Of a DNA stretch of 64,000 bases, positions 36,873-46,303 are shown piece after piece (position 1 is the stretch's first letter; every line of letters starts with the position of its first letter). A model generated the notes under the pieces. That model had not been told where the DNA came from and searched no databases. It worked only from the letters and a program-made list of their open reading frames with translations. Source of the DNA: CAUZFZ01 sp963579025 (GTDB lineage: Bacteria > Planctomycetota > Planctomycetia > Planctomycetales > Planctomycetaceae). A program made the position numbers and the translations under genes. The stretch covers positions 1-64,000 of the forward strand of contig CAUZFZ010000024.1 of NCBI GenBank assembly GCA_963579025.1, given 5' to 3'.

Positions 36873-37880
36873 TCAGGCCTTCACGTTGGCGGCAATGGTG
36901 TCGAGTCCGACGATCTCGGCACGGTCGCCGGCCTGTTTGACGAGGTCACAGATGAGACGAATGGTCTCGCAATCGGGGTCCTCAACGACCATGCACGACG
37001 GATGACAGAGGAAGTCGAACACGCCGCCGTTTTCAATGGCCCATTCGACGGCGAGTCGCACAGCTTTCAGAAAATATTCTCGTTTCCAAAGCCGTGATCG
37101 GAATGCGCCGACGTCACTGATCGGACTCATCGGAATCTCGATCAGGCCGGTCGGATACACGAACGGCTGAGCCTCCTGCTGTGCCCGCACAATATCCGCG
37201 TAGACTTCCGGGCCGGGTGGTTGACCGGTTTCTCCGGAAATGTGCCGCGGATACTTCGAACTGACGTATGTGAATCCGAGATCCAGCAGCATCTTCTGCA
37301 GGTCTTCGCGATCGGCGAGCCCGTTGCTGAATCCACCGGGCGTGCGGAACCCGTTTGGCTCGATCTTCGCCCGGTCCCGCATCGCGATGGTGGTCAGCTC
37401 GATATTGTCACGCAGCAGCTGTGCTGTCGATCGGCCTTTCACCAGCCACGGTGATCTTCGAAAGCGGTATTGCGCATTTGTTGCGGAGTCGGCCAGCAGG
37501 TTGACGTGATCGTACGTGTGATTGCCAATCGGATGGCCGGCCTGGGCAATTGTCTTGATCCAATCAATGTTGGACTGTTCGAGGACTCGGCCCACAAGAA
37601 AGAAGTGAATCACACCACCAAGTTCCGCTGCGACTTCAGCCGCCTTGACGGAGTAGTCCTTTGTCGGCCCGTCAAGGTTCCCCTTCTGGTAGTCCCATTC
37701 GAGCATTTCGCGACGCGGGTAGTGGCGGCTCATTTCCAGATCGAATGTGATCGCGATCTGTGCCTTGCGCCGATCGGGTTGGCCGGTTGCGAGCCCCGCC
37801 GTGGCGGCGAGTGACGTGGCCAGTGTGCCGGTCACAAACGACCGTCGACTGATCGGAGAGTTCACAGGGCTAGTCATCAT
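36873..37880 (-). CDS. Tat-exported polysaccharide-deacetylase-family protein
   Basis: A 335-residue carbohydrate esterase family 4-like protein. A twin-arginine leader (ISRRSFVTGTLATSLAAT) indicates folding before export. The NodB-type motifs are partly recognisable: ITFDLEMSRHYP carries the first Asp in a variant of the usual TFDDG, and IGNHTYDHVNLL is the H-x-x-x-H metal pair. GFRTPGGFSNG is the third motif and FDFLCHPSCMV supplies the later His. Loss of the second Asp of TFDDG means activity should be tested. The start at 37880 overlaps the dehydrogenase stop by eleven bases. Confidence 0.82.
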   Translation of the reverse strand: MMTSPVNSPISRRSFVTGTLATSLAATAGLATGQPDRRKAQIAITFDLEMSRHYPRREMLEWDYQKGNLDGPTKDYSVKAAEVAAELGGVIHFFLVGRVLEQSNIDWIKTIAQAGHPIGNHTYDHVNLLADSATNAQYRFRRSPWLVKGRSTAQLLRDNIELTTIAMRDRAKIEPNGFRTPGGFSNGLADREDLQKMLLDLGFTYVSSKYPRHISGETGQPPGPEVYADIVRAQQEAQPFVYPTGLIEIPMSPISDVGAFRSRLWKREYFLKAVRLAVEWAIENGGVFDFLCHPSCMVVEDPDCETIRLICDLVKQAGDRAEIVGLDTIAANVKA

Positions 37881-38979
37881 CAGCGACTTCCACAAAGACC
37901 TTCAGGCACTGCCCAGATTCGAGCAGTCTCATCATCTCGGCGTAGTTTTCGAGACCCCGCACGGGATGCGTGAGGATTCGCTGAGTGACGCCCGGGTACA
38001 TCTGCTCTCCCAGGGCGAGGTCGGCGATGCCCTTCTCGAAGTGCCGCCAGTTGCCGTTCACCGTGCCGACCAGCAGCTTATTGCCCAGCACCCATTCGAG
38101 GTTGATTCGATCGCCTGGAACTTCGATGGTCGCATCGCCGCCTGTAATGCTGCTCCAGATCAGGACGCCGTTCAGATTGAGGTATTCCATCGCTCCGAAC
38201 GCAGTGCCGCTATGCCCGGTGGATTCGAAGATGATGTCCGGCCTCTCCCCCATTTCATTCGCAACCTGCTGCGGCGTCGTAGACTTTGTGCTGACGTATC
38301 GGGCTCCGTACGCGCTGGCAATTTCCGCCTTCAGGTTGTCCTCGGCCGGCGCCCGCGCGAATGTGACCACCTCCAAACCGCGCAGACGCAAGATCAGCGT
38401 CGCCAACAGACCGATCTGTCCGGCGCCCAGCACGAACGCAACCTGCGGTTCCCACACCTGCAGTCTTTGCTGAGCCAGATACGCCTGCTCGATGCCCTTC
38501 GCCACCACACTCGCTGGTTCGGCCAGAACTCCCAGATGCTTCATGCGTCCAGGAATGCGGACTATGTACCTTTCGTCGTCGACGAATTGCTCGGTGAGGT
38601 AGCCGTGCCGCAGGTTGATTCCACGCTCGTAATAGGTCTCTTCGCTGGTGACATCGTTGCGCCCGATCTGGTCATAGATCGACCCGCCGGGCCGGCGAAC
38701 CGTGCATGAGACATAGTCGCCAGGCTTCACCTTCTTCACGGCCGGTCCGACTTCAACCACCTTGCCAAAAGCTTCGTGACCCAGCACAAGGAATTCCGAT
38801 CCCGGCGGCGGGGCGCCATACAGTCCTTCATTGATCTCCCGATCCGTCGCATCCACGCCGACCTTGAGGACTCTCACCAGCACACCACGACCGTCCGGAA
38901 TGCTGTCCAGAGTCGGTCGATCCAGCTCCGTGAGATGGACGCTGTTCTGCTGCGGAGGTTTGACGGCAATCGCTTTCAT
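37870..38979 (-). CDS. Zinc-dependent sugar dehydrogenase, glucose-1-dehydrogenase-like
   Basis: A 369-residue medium-chain dehydrogenase with the C-terminal domain of archaeal glucose dehydrogenases. The catalytic zinc region reads VGVDATDREI, with Asp at the position that is Cys in most family members, as in the haloarchaeal enzyme, followed by VLGHEAFGKV. The Rossmann motif is FVLGAGQIGLLATLILRLRG, and NWRHFEKG and MRLLESGQCLKVFV follow. The start at 38979 begins MKAIAVKP. It heads a leftward unit with the deacetylase and the aminotransferase. A role in sugar oxidation is inferred; the substrate is unknown. Confidence 0.87.
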   Translation of the reverse strand: MKAIAVKPPQQNSVHLTELDRPTLDSIPDGRGVLVRVLKVGVDATDREINEGLYGAPPPGSEFLVLGHEAFGKVVEVGPAVKKVKPGDYVSCTVRRPGGSIYDQIGRNDVTSEETYYERGINLRHGYLTEQFVDDERYIVRIPGRMKHLGVLAEPASVVAKGIEQAYLAQQRLQVWEPQVAFVLGAGQIGLLATLILRLRGLEVVTFARAPAEDNLKAEIASAYGARYVSTKSTTPQQVANEMGERPDIIFESTGHSGTAFGAMEYLNLNGVLIWSSITGGDATIEVPGDRINLEWVLGNKLLVGTVNGNWRHFEKGIADLALGEQMYPGVTQRILTHPVRGLENYAEMMRLLESGQCLKVFVEVADDD

Positions 38980-39185
38980 CAGTCGACTCGGAAGGAAACG
39001 GCGAGAAAAAATGGCGGGCCGGATGCTACACGCCGGCGCCTGCGCGCTTCCACTCAAGCGCATCCGACCTCGTTTGTGTCAGGTGTGGATGCCTCGCATT
39101 GTGACGCATCTTGCTGCGTCACAACGGGATGGAGTAAAAACCTCGACCCCCGAACAATTCTTCATTTATTTCGTCAGGCCGCAGC

Positions 39186-42100
39186 ATGGATGCGACGCTC
39201 GACTTGTCCCGCAAATCCGATTCTCACGCCCCTCTTCGACGGGTCCGCCTTGCGGATGCCCTCACGGGTGTTGGCTGCGGGCTGTATCTGACAGCCTGGC
39301 TGCATCAGGCCCTCGGCCTGGGTTCCTCGCCGATCAGCCTCACGGCATTGCAGGTTGTGCTGCTTGCAGGTCTCGCCCTGGCCTGCTGGCTGGTGCGTCG
39401 CTCGGACCAACTGACGTGGCTTCCATGGCAGTCAGTCGATTGTCGTTCCGATGACACGGCCGCGTGGTCATTCGCTGTGATCCACCTGGCGTTGTTGACT
39501 CTGGCCGTGTTCCCGTCGCTCATGATTTCACCGGCGTGGTTCGTGGCGGAATCGCTTACGACCGAATCCGCACCAGGCAGTCCTGTTCAGCAGTGGCTGA
39601 TTGCGCTGGCCAGTCTCGGCGCGGGCTGGCTGCTGCCGCTCACGCTGGCATTCACGCTGCTGGGAACGCGAGTGTCGTCTGCCGCGAGGGGACCGTCGGC
39701 AATTGCATCGCGTCTGGCTGGCGTCAGTCTGGGGATTGTGTTTTCGGTGTTTGTACCGGGTTTGCTTGGTGGTGCTGTCGTGACGGCATTGGCTGGTGCG
39801 GTGTTGTGCTGTGTGGCGATTGGACTGGCGACGTTCACTCACTTGTCTTCGGCGCGGAATGACGACTTGGACAGCGAAGACGCAGTGTCCGAACCGTCCG
39901 TCACCCCGCCGACGTCGATACCAACGTCCCGAAACACAATCGTCACAACGACATCGCGTGTCGTTGTTGCCCTCGCATGCGGCATGTTGTTTGCCTCACT
40001 GAGACGAGTGCTCGATCAGTTATTTCTGGATACCGCCTGGCTGAGCAGCGTCGAGTGGGCGGCCGTTCTGGCTGGCTGTGCCGGTGGCTTGTGGCTCGGA
40101 CGTCGAGCGAACGGTGTCACGGCAAGCCGAGTCGCGACGTGGACAACACTAATGGTCGTGGGGTGGTCCGTTCTTCTGCTGGTCGCGTTTCCCATGTGGA
40201 TTCGGCTGACTCTGGAACTCAAATCGACAGTGTCGATTGCCCTGCTCGCGATGAGTCTGAAAGCCATCGTGGCGGCATGTGTTGTGGCACCACTGGGATG
40301 CTGCATCGGAGTTCATGCTGCCGCCATCCGCAAAGATGACTGGCAGTGGCAATTGCCGATGGTGTTTTGTGGCGGCGCGTGGATTGCGAACTGGCTGATG
40401 CTGCCTGGGGCTGGTGTTGCCGCGGGAGTGGCGGTCGCAGCCAGCCTGCTGACGATTGTTGGACTGGCGGAGCAGCTTGCGTTGGCTCCGATGCGCAGGC
40501 GAATTGTCATGGCCACAGCGACAGGCCTGTTGCTGGCGGTCGGATGTCTGTCTGCCCGGCGAGCGTACGATCCGGCGCTGTCTGCAAGGCTGCTGTTCGA
40601 CACCCGCGTCTTCACGATCGGGCGATCCTCAATGCGGTTCGATCTGCTGCCGTATCTCAACGAGGATCGCTGCCTGCAGGTGGTCGAGTCCCGGAATCGG
40701 ACACTGACAATCTGGAAGACGGACGGCAGTCAGATTCACATCCGTGAATCGGGAGTGCCGGTCGGTATCGTCGGTTGCGAGCCGGAATTCAGTCCGCAGC
40801 TTTCCGCTGAGTCTCTGCAGGCAATCTTACCTCTCACGCTGCACGAAGATCCGTCCCGAGTGCTGCTGACCGGGCTGGGCAGTGGAGCGGTCCTGCATAC
40901 GAGTCTGCAGTTTCCCCTGACCACGGTTCACTGTGTTGATCCCGATCCCGGGCTCGTCGACGCGGTGTCCGAGCATGTGTTGTCGCAGCTCATGCCAAAT
41001 CCTCTGGACGACGAACGGGTTCGCATCGACTGCTGTGAGCCTCTTGTGGCGCTGCGTGCCATGCCGGACAGGTTCGACGTCATTCTTTGCACTTCGGCAA
41101 ATTCGGTGTTGATGAATGCGTCGGCCGGAACCACGGTCGAGTTTCTGAAGACTGCTTCGGCCAGTCTCGCGACTGACGGGCTCTATGCTCAGCCACTCGA
41201 CATTGTCGATTTTGGTCCTCAAGCCGTACGGACAATTATTCAGACGTGGCAGTCCGCATTCGAGTATGTGGGCGCCATCGAGATTGCACCAGGTCGCCTG
41301 CTGTTGACCGGAACCAACAGTCCGCGCGGCGTCTTCCGTGAAGGATTCGTGGACCGCCTGCAGCATCCGCATGTTCGATTTGCCCTGGCACAGACCGGCT
41401 GGGACTGGGCCACACCGCTGCAACTGACAACATGGCATCCGGCCGATCTGAGCGATCTGTATGCCGATCAGAGGCAATCCTTGTCGCGCGTGTCCAACAT
41501 GACACTCACCTGCTGGCTCCCGTGGGAAGTCACTCGATGGGGAGACAAGTACGTCAAAGTGCGCGAGGCGCTGTCGACTCACGCATCGGTACTGCAGACG
41601 CTCGCCGGGCTGGATGGACAATCGCCGGAAGTCGTGGATCGTCTGCAGGAACTGAACGAGCAGCGGAAACTGATCACCGACAAACCGGATCAGCACTGGT
41701 CTTATCGCGCCGTCGCGAAACGCATGCTGGTCGATTCTCCTCGTGCGAAGCTTGTGCAGGTCAAGGGAGAAGAGCCTGTCCACCGCCGACATCCCGAAGA
41801 CAAACAGCGACTGCAGTATTTCAAACTTCTGGCCGCAGCGATGAAACACGTGACTGCGGAGAACCTTGAAGCGGTGGCTGACCTGGACAGTCCGTATGAC
41901 CCACTGGTGACGTTCTTCCTGCATCAGGAGGTTGCGGAACTGGCTGCACGTGACCGTGCATCACTCGCCGGCATCGAATTGCGGCATCGTCTTTACAGGG
42001 CTCGTTACACGACGCCCAGTGACCACTCAGTCCGAAATGTTGTCATGGCGATCGAACTGCTGTGCGACCACGTTGCTCCTGAGGCAGACCCCGTCTGGCG

Positions 42101-42404
42101 AGGCGACCAATTGGATGCACTTCTGCAGACGCTGCAGGAACGCTGGGCGAATCGTGGAGAAATCAAGCCGAACTCCTCGCGTGTCGTGCTCGTCGACATC
42201 GAAAAGAGCATTGCAGCGATGGAGCGTGCCTTTGAAGTGATGCCCACACTGGCTGCGGCACGCGGGCTGACGGAAGAGGACTGGTCAGCGCGACAAACCG
42301 TGCTGGAAAAACTGCTGGTTCGCCCGCTGCGTACCTATCGCACGCTCTTGCTGCCGCACCACCTGCGCGAAGAACGCGTGAGAGACCGACAACCAACGGA
42401 TTGA
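39186..42404 (+). CDS. Multi-spanning membrane protein with spermidine-synthase-like domain
   Basis: A 1072-residue protein of the fused membrane type. About 10-12 transmembrane helices occupy residues 20-465 (GLYLTAWLHQALGLG, WLIALASLGAGWLLPLTLAF). A SAM-binding Rossmann region follows near residues 555-650 (RVLLTGLGSGAVLHTSLQFP, HCVDPDPGLVDAV), and a helical cytoplasmic tail extends to residue 1072. The Gly-rich motif is GLGSGA rather than GGGDGG, and the catalytic Asp region reads DVILCTSANSV, so the classical aminopropyl-transfer residues are absent. It may be a non-enzymatic relative. It is divergent from the sugar dehydrogenase gene. Confidence 0.75.
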   Translation: MDATLDLSRKSDSHAPLRRVRLADALTGVGCGLYLTAWLHQALGLGSSPISLTALQVVLLAGLALACWLVRRSDQLTWLPWQSVDCRSDDTAAWSFAVIHLALLTLAVFPSLMISPAWFVAESLTTESAPGSPVQQWLIALASLGAGWLLPLTLAFTLLGTRVSSAARGPSAIASRLAGVSLGIVFSVFVPGLLGGAVVTALAGAVLCCVAIGLATFTHLSSARNDDLDSEDAVSEPSVTPPTSIPTSRNTIVTTTSRVVVALACGMLFASLRRVLDQLFLDTAWLSSVEWAAVLAGCAGGLWLGRRANGVTASRVATWTTLMVVGWSVLLLVAFPMWIRLTLELKSTVSIALLAMSLKAIVAACVVAPLGCCIGVHAAAIRKDDWQWQLPMVFCGGAWIANWLMLPGAGVAAGVAVAASLLTIVGLAEQLALAPMRRRIVMATATGLLLAVGCLSARRAYDPALSARLLFDTRVFTIGRSSMRFDLLPYLNEDRCLQVVESRNRTLTIWKTDGSQIHIRESGVPVGIVGCEPEFSPQLSAESLQAILPLTLHEDPSRVLLTGLGSGAVLHTSLQFPLTTVHCVDPDPGLVDAVSEHVLSQLMPNPLDDERVRIDCCEPLVALRAMPDRFDVILCTSANSVLMNASAGTTVEFLKTASASLATDGLYAQPLDIVDFGPQAVRTIIQTWQSAFEYVGAIEIAPGRLLLTGTNSPRGVFREGFVDRLQHPHVRFALAQTGWDWATPLQLTTWHPADLSDLYADQRQSLSRVSNMTLTCWLPWEVTRWGDKYVKVREALSTHASVLQTLAGLDGQSPEVVDRLQELNEQRKLITDKPDQHWSYRAVAKRMLVDSPRAKLVQVKGEEPVHRRHPEDKQRLQYFKLLAAAMKHVTAENLEAVADLDSPYDPLVTFFLHQEVAELAARDRASLAGIELRHRLYRARYTTPSDHSVRNVVMAIELLCDHVAPEADPVWRGDQLDALLQTLQERWANRGEIKPNSSRVVLVDIEKSIAAMERAFEVMPTLAAARGLTEEDWSARQTVLEKLLVRPLRTYRTLLLPHHLREERVRDRQPTD

Positions 42405-42413
42405 ATCGCGTCG

Positions 42414-42487
42414 TAGAATGGGCACTCTTGCCCGTCCATTTCTCGGTAAATCGCGATGTGGGGACGGGCAAGAGTGCCCATCCTACG
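42414..42487. repeat. Inverted repeat, GGGCACTCTTGCCC family, copy 3
   Basis: GTAGAATGGGCACTCTTGCC and its complement GGGCAAGAGTGCCCATCCTA surround a loop (AAATCGCGATGTG) that is the reverse complement of the loop of the 19319-19448 copy. The element is thus present in the opposite orientation, just after the spermidine-synthase-like gene. Confidence 0.8.
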
Positions 42488-42592
42488 ACGCGCTGAAGGG
42501 GTACTCATTTAACGCGTTGTTGAGAGCGTACCGCGCTGGGCTTATTAGCACCTGCCCAGGAACAAAGCCTTGAGGTTGGCCGTGCCTGAGCC

Positions 42593-42653
42593 GTAGCCCG
42601 ATTTCTCCGAAATCGGGACCTGCCGCGTGCGGATTTCGGAGAAATCCGCCTAC
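42593..42653. repeat. Palindrome, GATTTCTCCGAAATC family
   Basis: GTAGCCCGATTTCTCCGAAA...TCGGG and its imperfect complement, CGGATTTCGGAGAAATCCGC...CTAC, pair across a short loop. Each arm contains its own smaller palindrome (GATTTC-TCC-GAAATC). It lies in the 313-base gap between the two convergent genes. Confidence 0.65.
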
Positions 42654-42717
42654 CGCTTCACGGTTTTGCTGTGCCGAACTTCCGACCGTCTCACAACGCG
42701 CACCGACCCTGCTGTGG

Positions 42718-44976
42718 TCATGCCACGGACAGCTCATCCAGCAGGCTGCGAATGATCTGCTCGGCGTTCAGTTTTTCATTGAGCCAGTCGTCCCGCATGT
42801 GGCGCCAGCGTGATTCACGCTGCTCCCAGTCGTGCAGCCGGTTCTCCAGTCGCGACTCCTGCTCGTGCAGTTCCTGCTCTCGCTCGTTCATGCGACGCGC
42901 GAACGTCGTTCGTTCTTCCTTGAGCTGCGAGGTCTGCTCTTCGACCTGTCGTTGCGCAATGGCCACCATGCGCGCGGTACTCGATTCGCCGGTCACGTCG
43001 TGCAGTTCGCGAATCTGTCCGGCAATTACCGGTCGGACCGCCGCGACTCGCTGTTCGGCAGTCTGAGAACCGACCTGGCTTGTCAGTTCCGCAAGTGCCT
43101 CCTGAGCAGCCAGACGAAACTCCAGATTCTGCACACTGACCTGTTCCAGTTCTCTGCGGAGCTGGTCCAGGCATTCGGATCGTTCCTGCAACTTCTGGCG
43201 TTCGCGATCCAGTTGTTGCGTCTGGTGCTGAGTGTCGGCAGCCAGTTCGTTTCGCTGTCGCTCGATGTCGGCGGCCTGTTCGACAAGTGACTGCCGATCA
43301 ACTTCCAGTTCCGATGAGAACTGCTCGCGGCTTTGCATCAGGACCTGACGTTCACGTTCGATCGATTCTTCACGCTGGGTCAGCACTTCACGAAACCGGC
43401 CAAGCTGTTGCAGTCGCCGCTCCAGCGTCTCCTGGCGACGAATCGATTCGGCGCGGAACTGCTGGCGGTGTACGTCAAGTGCGTGCTGCGAGACGTGTGT
43501 TTGACGCCGCTGATCGGCCAGACGTTCTTCTTCCTGGCCACGACTCTGCTGCCATGCGGCCTGCTCACGCCCAATCGCATCGCGTTCGGTCACCAGCGCC
43601 TGCGTTGCCTGTTCGACCGCTTCGTGGTGTTTGCGTTTCTGTCCTTCGAATTCCGCGATCTGCTGTCGCAGCTCTTCCTCACGTGCGCCGAGACGATTCT
43701 GCAATTCAATCTCGAATTGCCCGCGTGCCGCGGTAAGGTGGGCGTGGTGAGCGGCGAGATCCTCGGCACGTTGTTCCTCGGCCTGCCGCTTGTACTCAAC
43801 CAGTTCCGAGCGTGCCTGTCTCAGCGTCGCTTCCTGCGTTTCCCGAATCTCCTCAAGTGCCGTCATTTCGCGACTTTGTCGAGCTTCGAACTCAGCGATC
43901 TCGGCCGCAAGCTGTTGCTTCTTTGCACCGATATCGCCCGCCAGTTCGCGTGCCAGTTGCGAGCGTTCCTCATCCCAACTTCGACGCACCTCTGCAAGGG
44001 CCGTCTCTCGATCTTTTTCGGCTTCCGCATCCAGCGCCGCCCGGCGTTCGGCCAATGTCGCTTTCTGATCAATCGCGGCACGCTCGACTTCTTCCCGTGC
44101 CTGCCGCAGTGCGCCGCGTTCCGCTTCCAGGCCGTGTTCCAGATCACGCCGCTCTGCCTCAAGCTTTGCGCGGGCAGCCTCAACTTCCTGAATGCTGCGA
44201 TCGCGGCCTTCCGCTAATTCCAGCTCAACTCGCCGAACCGCTTCCTTATGCGCCTCACGTTCGCGTTGAAGTTCGGCTTCGGCCGTTTCGCGAGCCTGTT
44301 TCCACTCGGCACGTTGTGATTCGAATGTCTGTTGTTCCGTCTCAATGTCTGACGCGAGCTGAGACCGCAAGCGGCGGCGTTCGCCTTCCAGGTCGCGTCG
44401 AAACTGCCGCATGGTGATCTGATGCTCGTTGCGCATCTTCTCAGCTTGATCCGACAGTTCCTGTCGCTCCGCGTCGACGAGACTCTTCGAATGTTTCAGA
44501 GCGGCCCGTTCGACTTCAAGTTCCTGACCAATCTCCGCACGCAGATTGGCACGTTGTTGCTCCAGGCCGCCGGTCAGCCGTTCGAGTTCCTGCTCGCGAG
44601 CCTGCAGTTGAGCCAGCACCTGCTGTCCATGCGTCAGACGCTCGCCGAACTTCTGCTCACGTCGCTTCAGCTCAGCGTCACGATCAACCAGTTCGTCGTG
44701 ATACTGCTGCTGCATCAGTCGAAAGCGTCTCTGTTCCTGATCGAATGCGGAGAGTTGTTCTGTGATCTGCTGTTCGCGGCGTTCCAGTTCGGAAAATCGA
44801 TTACGCACGGTGTCGGCAATACGGCTCGCTTCTTCCAGCAGTCGACTGTCGTCACCCGCCGGGGCTGTGGCACGACGCGTCGGAAACGGCGTCCCGTTCG
44901 ACACGGAAGCCGCGACTCCCACTGGTGCGAAGGCCGGCCGAGGTTGCTGTGTCTCTGGATTGGCTGTGCCTGTCAT
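42718..44976 (-). CDS. Large cytoplasmic coiled-coil protein
   Basis: A 752-residue protein almost entirely alpha-helical from about residue 40, with dense Glu/Gln/Arg/Leu heptads (REQELERLTGGLEQQRANLR) and no leader or membrane segment. No enzymatic motif is visible. It could be a filament, scaffold or SMC-like structural protein, but the absence of an ATPase rules out SMC itself. The ATG at 44976 follows GAGG with 8-base spacing; a GTG at 45021 is an alternative. It is divergent from the DUF1573 gene and convergent with the spermidine-synthase-like gene. Confidence 0.75.
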   Translation of the reverse strand: MTGTANPETQQPRPAFAPVGVAASVSNGTPFPTRRATAPAGDDSRLLEEASRIADTVRNRFSELERREQQITEQLSAFDQEQRRFRLMQQQYHDELVDRDAELKRREQKFGERLTHGQQVLAQLQAREQELERLTGGLEQQRANLRAEIGQELEVERAALKHSKSLVDAERQELSDQAEKMRNEHQITMRQFRRDLEGERRRLRSQLASDIETEQQTFESQRAEWKQARETAEAELQREREAHKEAVRRVELELAEGRDRSIQEVEAARAKLEAERRDLEHGLEAERGALRQAREEVERAAIDQKATLAERRAALDAEAEKDRETALAEVRRSWDEERSQLARELAGDIGAKKQQLAAEIAEFEARQSREMTALEEIRETQEATLRQARSELVEYKRQAEEQRAEDLAAHHAHLTAARGQFEIELQNRLGAREEELRQQIAEFEGQKRKHHEAVEQATQALVTERDAIGREQAAWQQSRGQEEERLADQRRQTHVSQHALDVHRQQFRAESIRRQETLERRLQQLGRFREVLTQREESIERERQVLMQSREQFSSELEVDRQSLVEQAADIERQRNELAADTQHQTQQLDRERQKLQERSECLDQLRRELEQVSVQNLEFRLAAQEALAELTSQVGSQTAEQRVAAVRPVIAGQIRELHDVTGESSTARMVAIAQRQVEEQTSQLKEERTTFARRMNEREQELHEQESRLENRLHDWEQRESRWRHMRDDWLNEKLNAEQIIRSLLDELSVA

Positions 44977-45381
44977 ACGCGTTGCCTCGGATACCGGGAT
45001 ACCGTCCGGGTCTGCTGCCACGGCTGCGGCCGGGCAAATCCAGATTCCTTCTGGCTGTCACCGATACAGATGGAATGTGAGATCAGGTGTGTGAGGCTGA
45101 AGTCGCAAAGGAGTTACCGGGCATAGTGCCCGTTAGACGTGATGCGGTAGATGCAGAGGGGAATCGTGAGCGAGGGAGCAGCAGAGTCTGCCCAGAGATG
45201 GGGGCGGGATTATTCAACCGTCCGCGAATGGCGTCAACATGCGTATCTGCAGGCATTTCCGCCTGATTTCCGCACCCATTCCGATGTCCGACACGATGCT
45301 CGTGTTGTTTCGATTTCCGGGTTTCTGCTACAAGCGACTCACGTTTTGGATTACGTCCAGGCTCCTCACGAAAGGGATGTC
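44977..45381. promoter_or_regulatory. Divergent control region between coiled-coil and DUF1573 genes
   Basis: 405 bases between two divergent starts, expected to hold both promoters. An in-frame ATG at 45151 could extend the DUF1573 protein by 77 residues, but the extension has no leader or family resemblance. No operator or other signal is recognised. Confidence 0.4.
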
Positions 45382-46278
45382 GTGAGTCAGACAAAGACTG
45401 TCGCGACCGGTGCCAGACGCCGCAAATGGCGGCCGTGGAAGCCGACGAGCCGTACAGTGCTCAGCGCATCGCGGCGCAAGGGACCGGCGTTGTCGGTATC
45501 TCACGCGACTCGTCGAGTGCACTGGCCGTTGATAGCGGCGCTGCTGCCTGTGCTTCTGGGATTCGGGTTCCACCTCGCCGGAGTGCGTGCGCAGCCATCG
45601 CAGCCAGGCCCGGACCGTCCGCCGCTTGCGTTTCAGCAGTACGTTGTGGATCTCGGCGAAGTGCCACCTCAGCGGAATCATTATGCCCGCTTCGCGTTCA
45701 CGAACCGGTCCTCGGGTCGGATCAAACTCCGACGACTGATATCGAGCTGCGGATGCCTCAAGCAAGTGCTGGAACAGCGTGTGTTCGAGCCTGGGGAGCA
45801 CGGGCAATTCCAACTGCGCATCCAATCGGCCAACCAGACTGCCGGCGCGAAGGACTACTTCTGTCAGGTGTTTTATGGACCGCCGGACGATCCATCTGTT
45901 GAGTTCGTCGAAGAAGTCAAACTGCGAATGGTCTTGCCCGAGCGATCCGTGATGCTCAGCCCACGCGTTCTGATGTTCCATCAGCCGACTCCCAGACCAA
46001 CAACGCATCCCGTTGACGTAACAGACTTGCGGGAACGCCGCCTGCGAGTCCTCGCTGCCGTGTGCGAACCGCCACTGGCCACGGTGACGCTGTTGCCACG
46101 TGGTGATCTCACACATGACGAGGCGACAAGTGGAGTTGTGCAACGACTGCAGATCACGGTGGGCGCCGTGCCACCGGGAACTCACGAATGCGTCGTTCTG
46201 ATTCAGACCGACGATGCAGAATTCGCCACGTTGCAATTGCCGTTACGAATTGATGGTCCCGGCTCAATTGTTGATTAA
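45382..46278 (+). CDS. DUF1573 membrane-anchored protein
   Basis: A 298-residue protein with a basic N-terminus, one hydrophobic segment near residues 47-62 (WPLIAALLPVLLGFGFHLAG) and a DUF1573 domain (about residues 80-170). The family signature is visible in VDLGEVPPQRNHYARFAFTN and LISSCGCLKQVLEQ, with the SSCGC motif. Such domains are ASH/immunoglobulin-like beta sandwiches of unknown function, exported in planctomycetes. The GTG at 45382 is chosen for the CGAAAGGG seven bases upstream. The next gene starts 25 bases downstream, so this begins a secreted-protein operon. Confidence 0.75.
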   Translation: MSQTKTVATGARRRKWRPWKPTSRTVLSASRRKGPALSVSHATRRVHWPLIAALLPVLLGFGFHLAGVRAQPSQPGPDRPPLAFQQYVVDLGEVPPQRNHYARFAFTNRSSGRIKLRRLISSCGCLKQVLEQRVFEPGEHGQFQLRIQSANQTAGAKDYFCQVFYGPPDDPSVEFVEEVKLRMVLPERSVMLSPRVLMFHQPTPRPTTHPVDVTDLRERRLRVLAAVCEPPLATVTLLPRGDLTHDEATSGVVQRLQITVGAVPPGTHECVVLIQTDDAEFATLQLPLRIDGPGSIVD

Positions 46279-46303
46279 TCACTCTTTCCAGGATGGAATC
46301 GCG

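Noticed and set aside
40827..41924. 365-codon leftward frame opposite the spermidine-synthase-like gene
   Set aside because: No start signal or family; lies in its antisense.
45151..45381. N-terminal extension of the DUF1573 protein from an ATG at 45151
   Set aside because: The 77 extra residues lack similarity to DUF1573 proteins; GTG at 45382 has a better ribosome-binding site and precedes the membrane segment.
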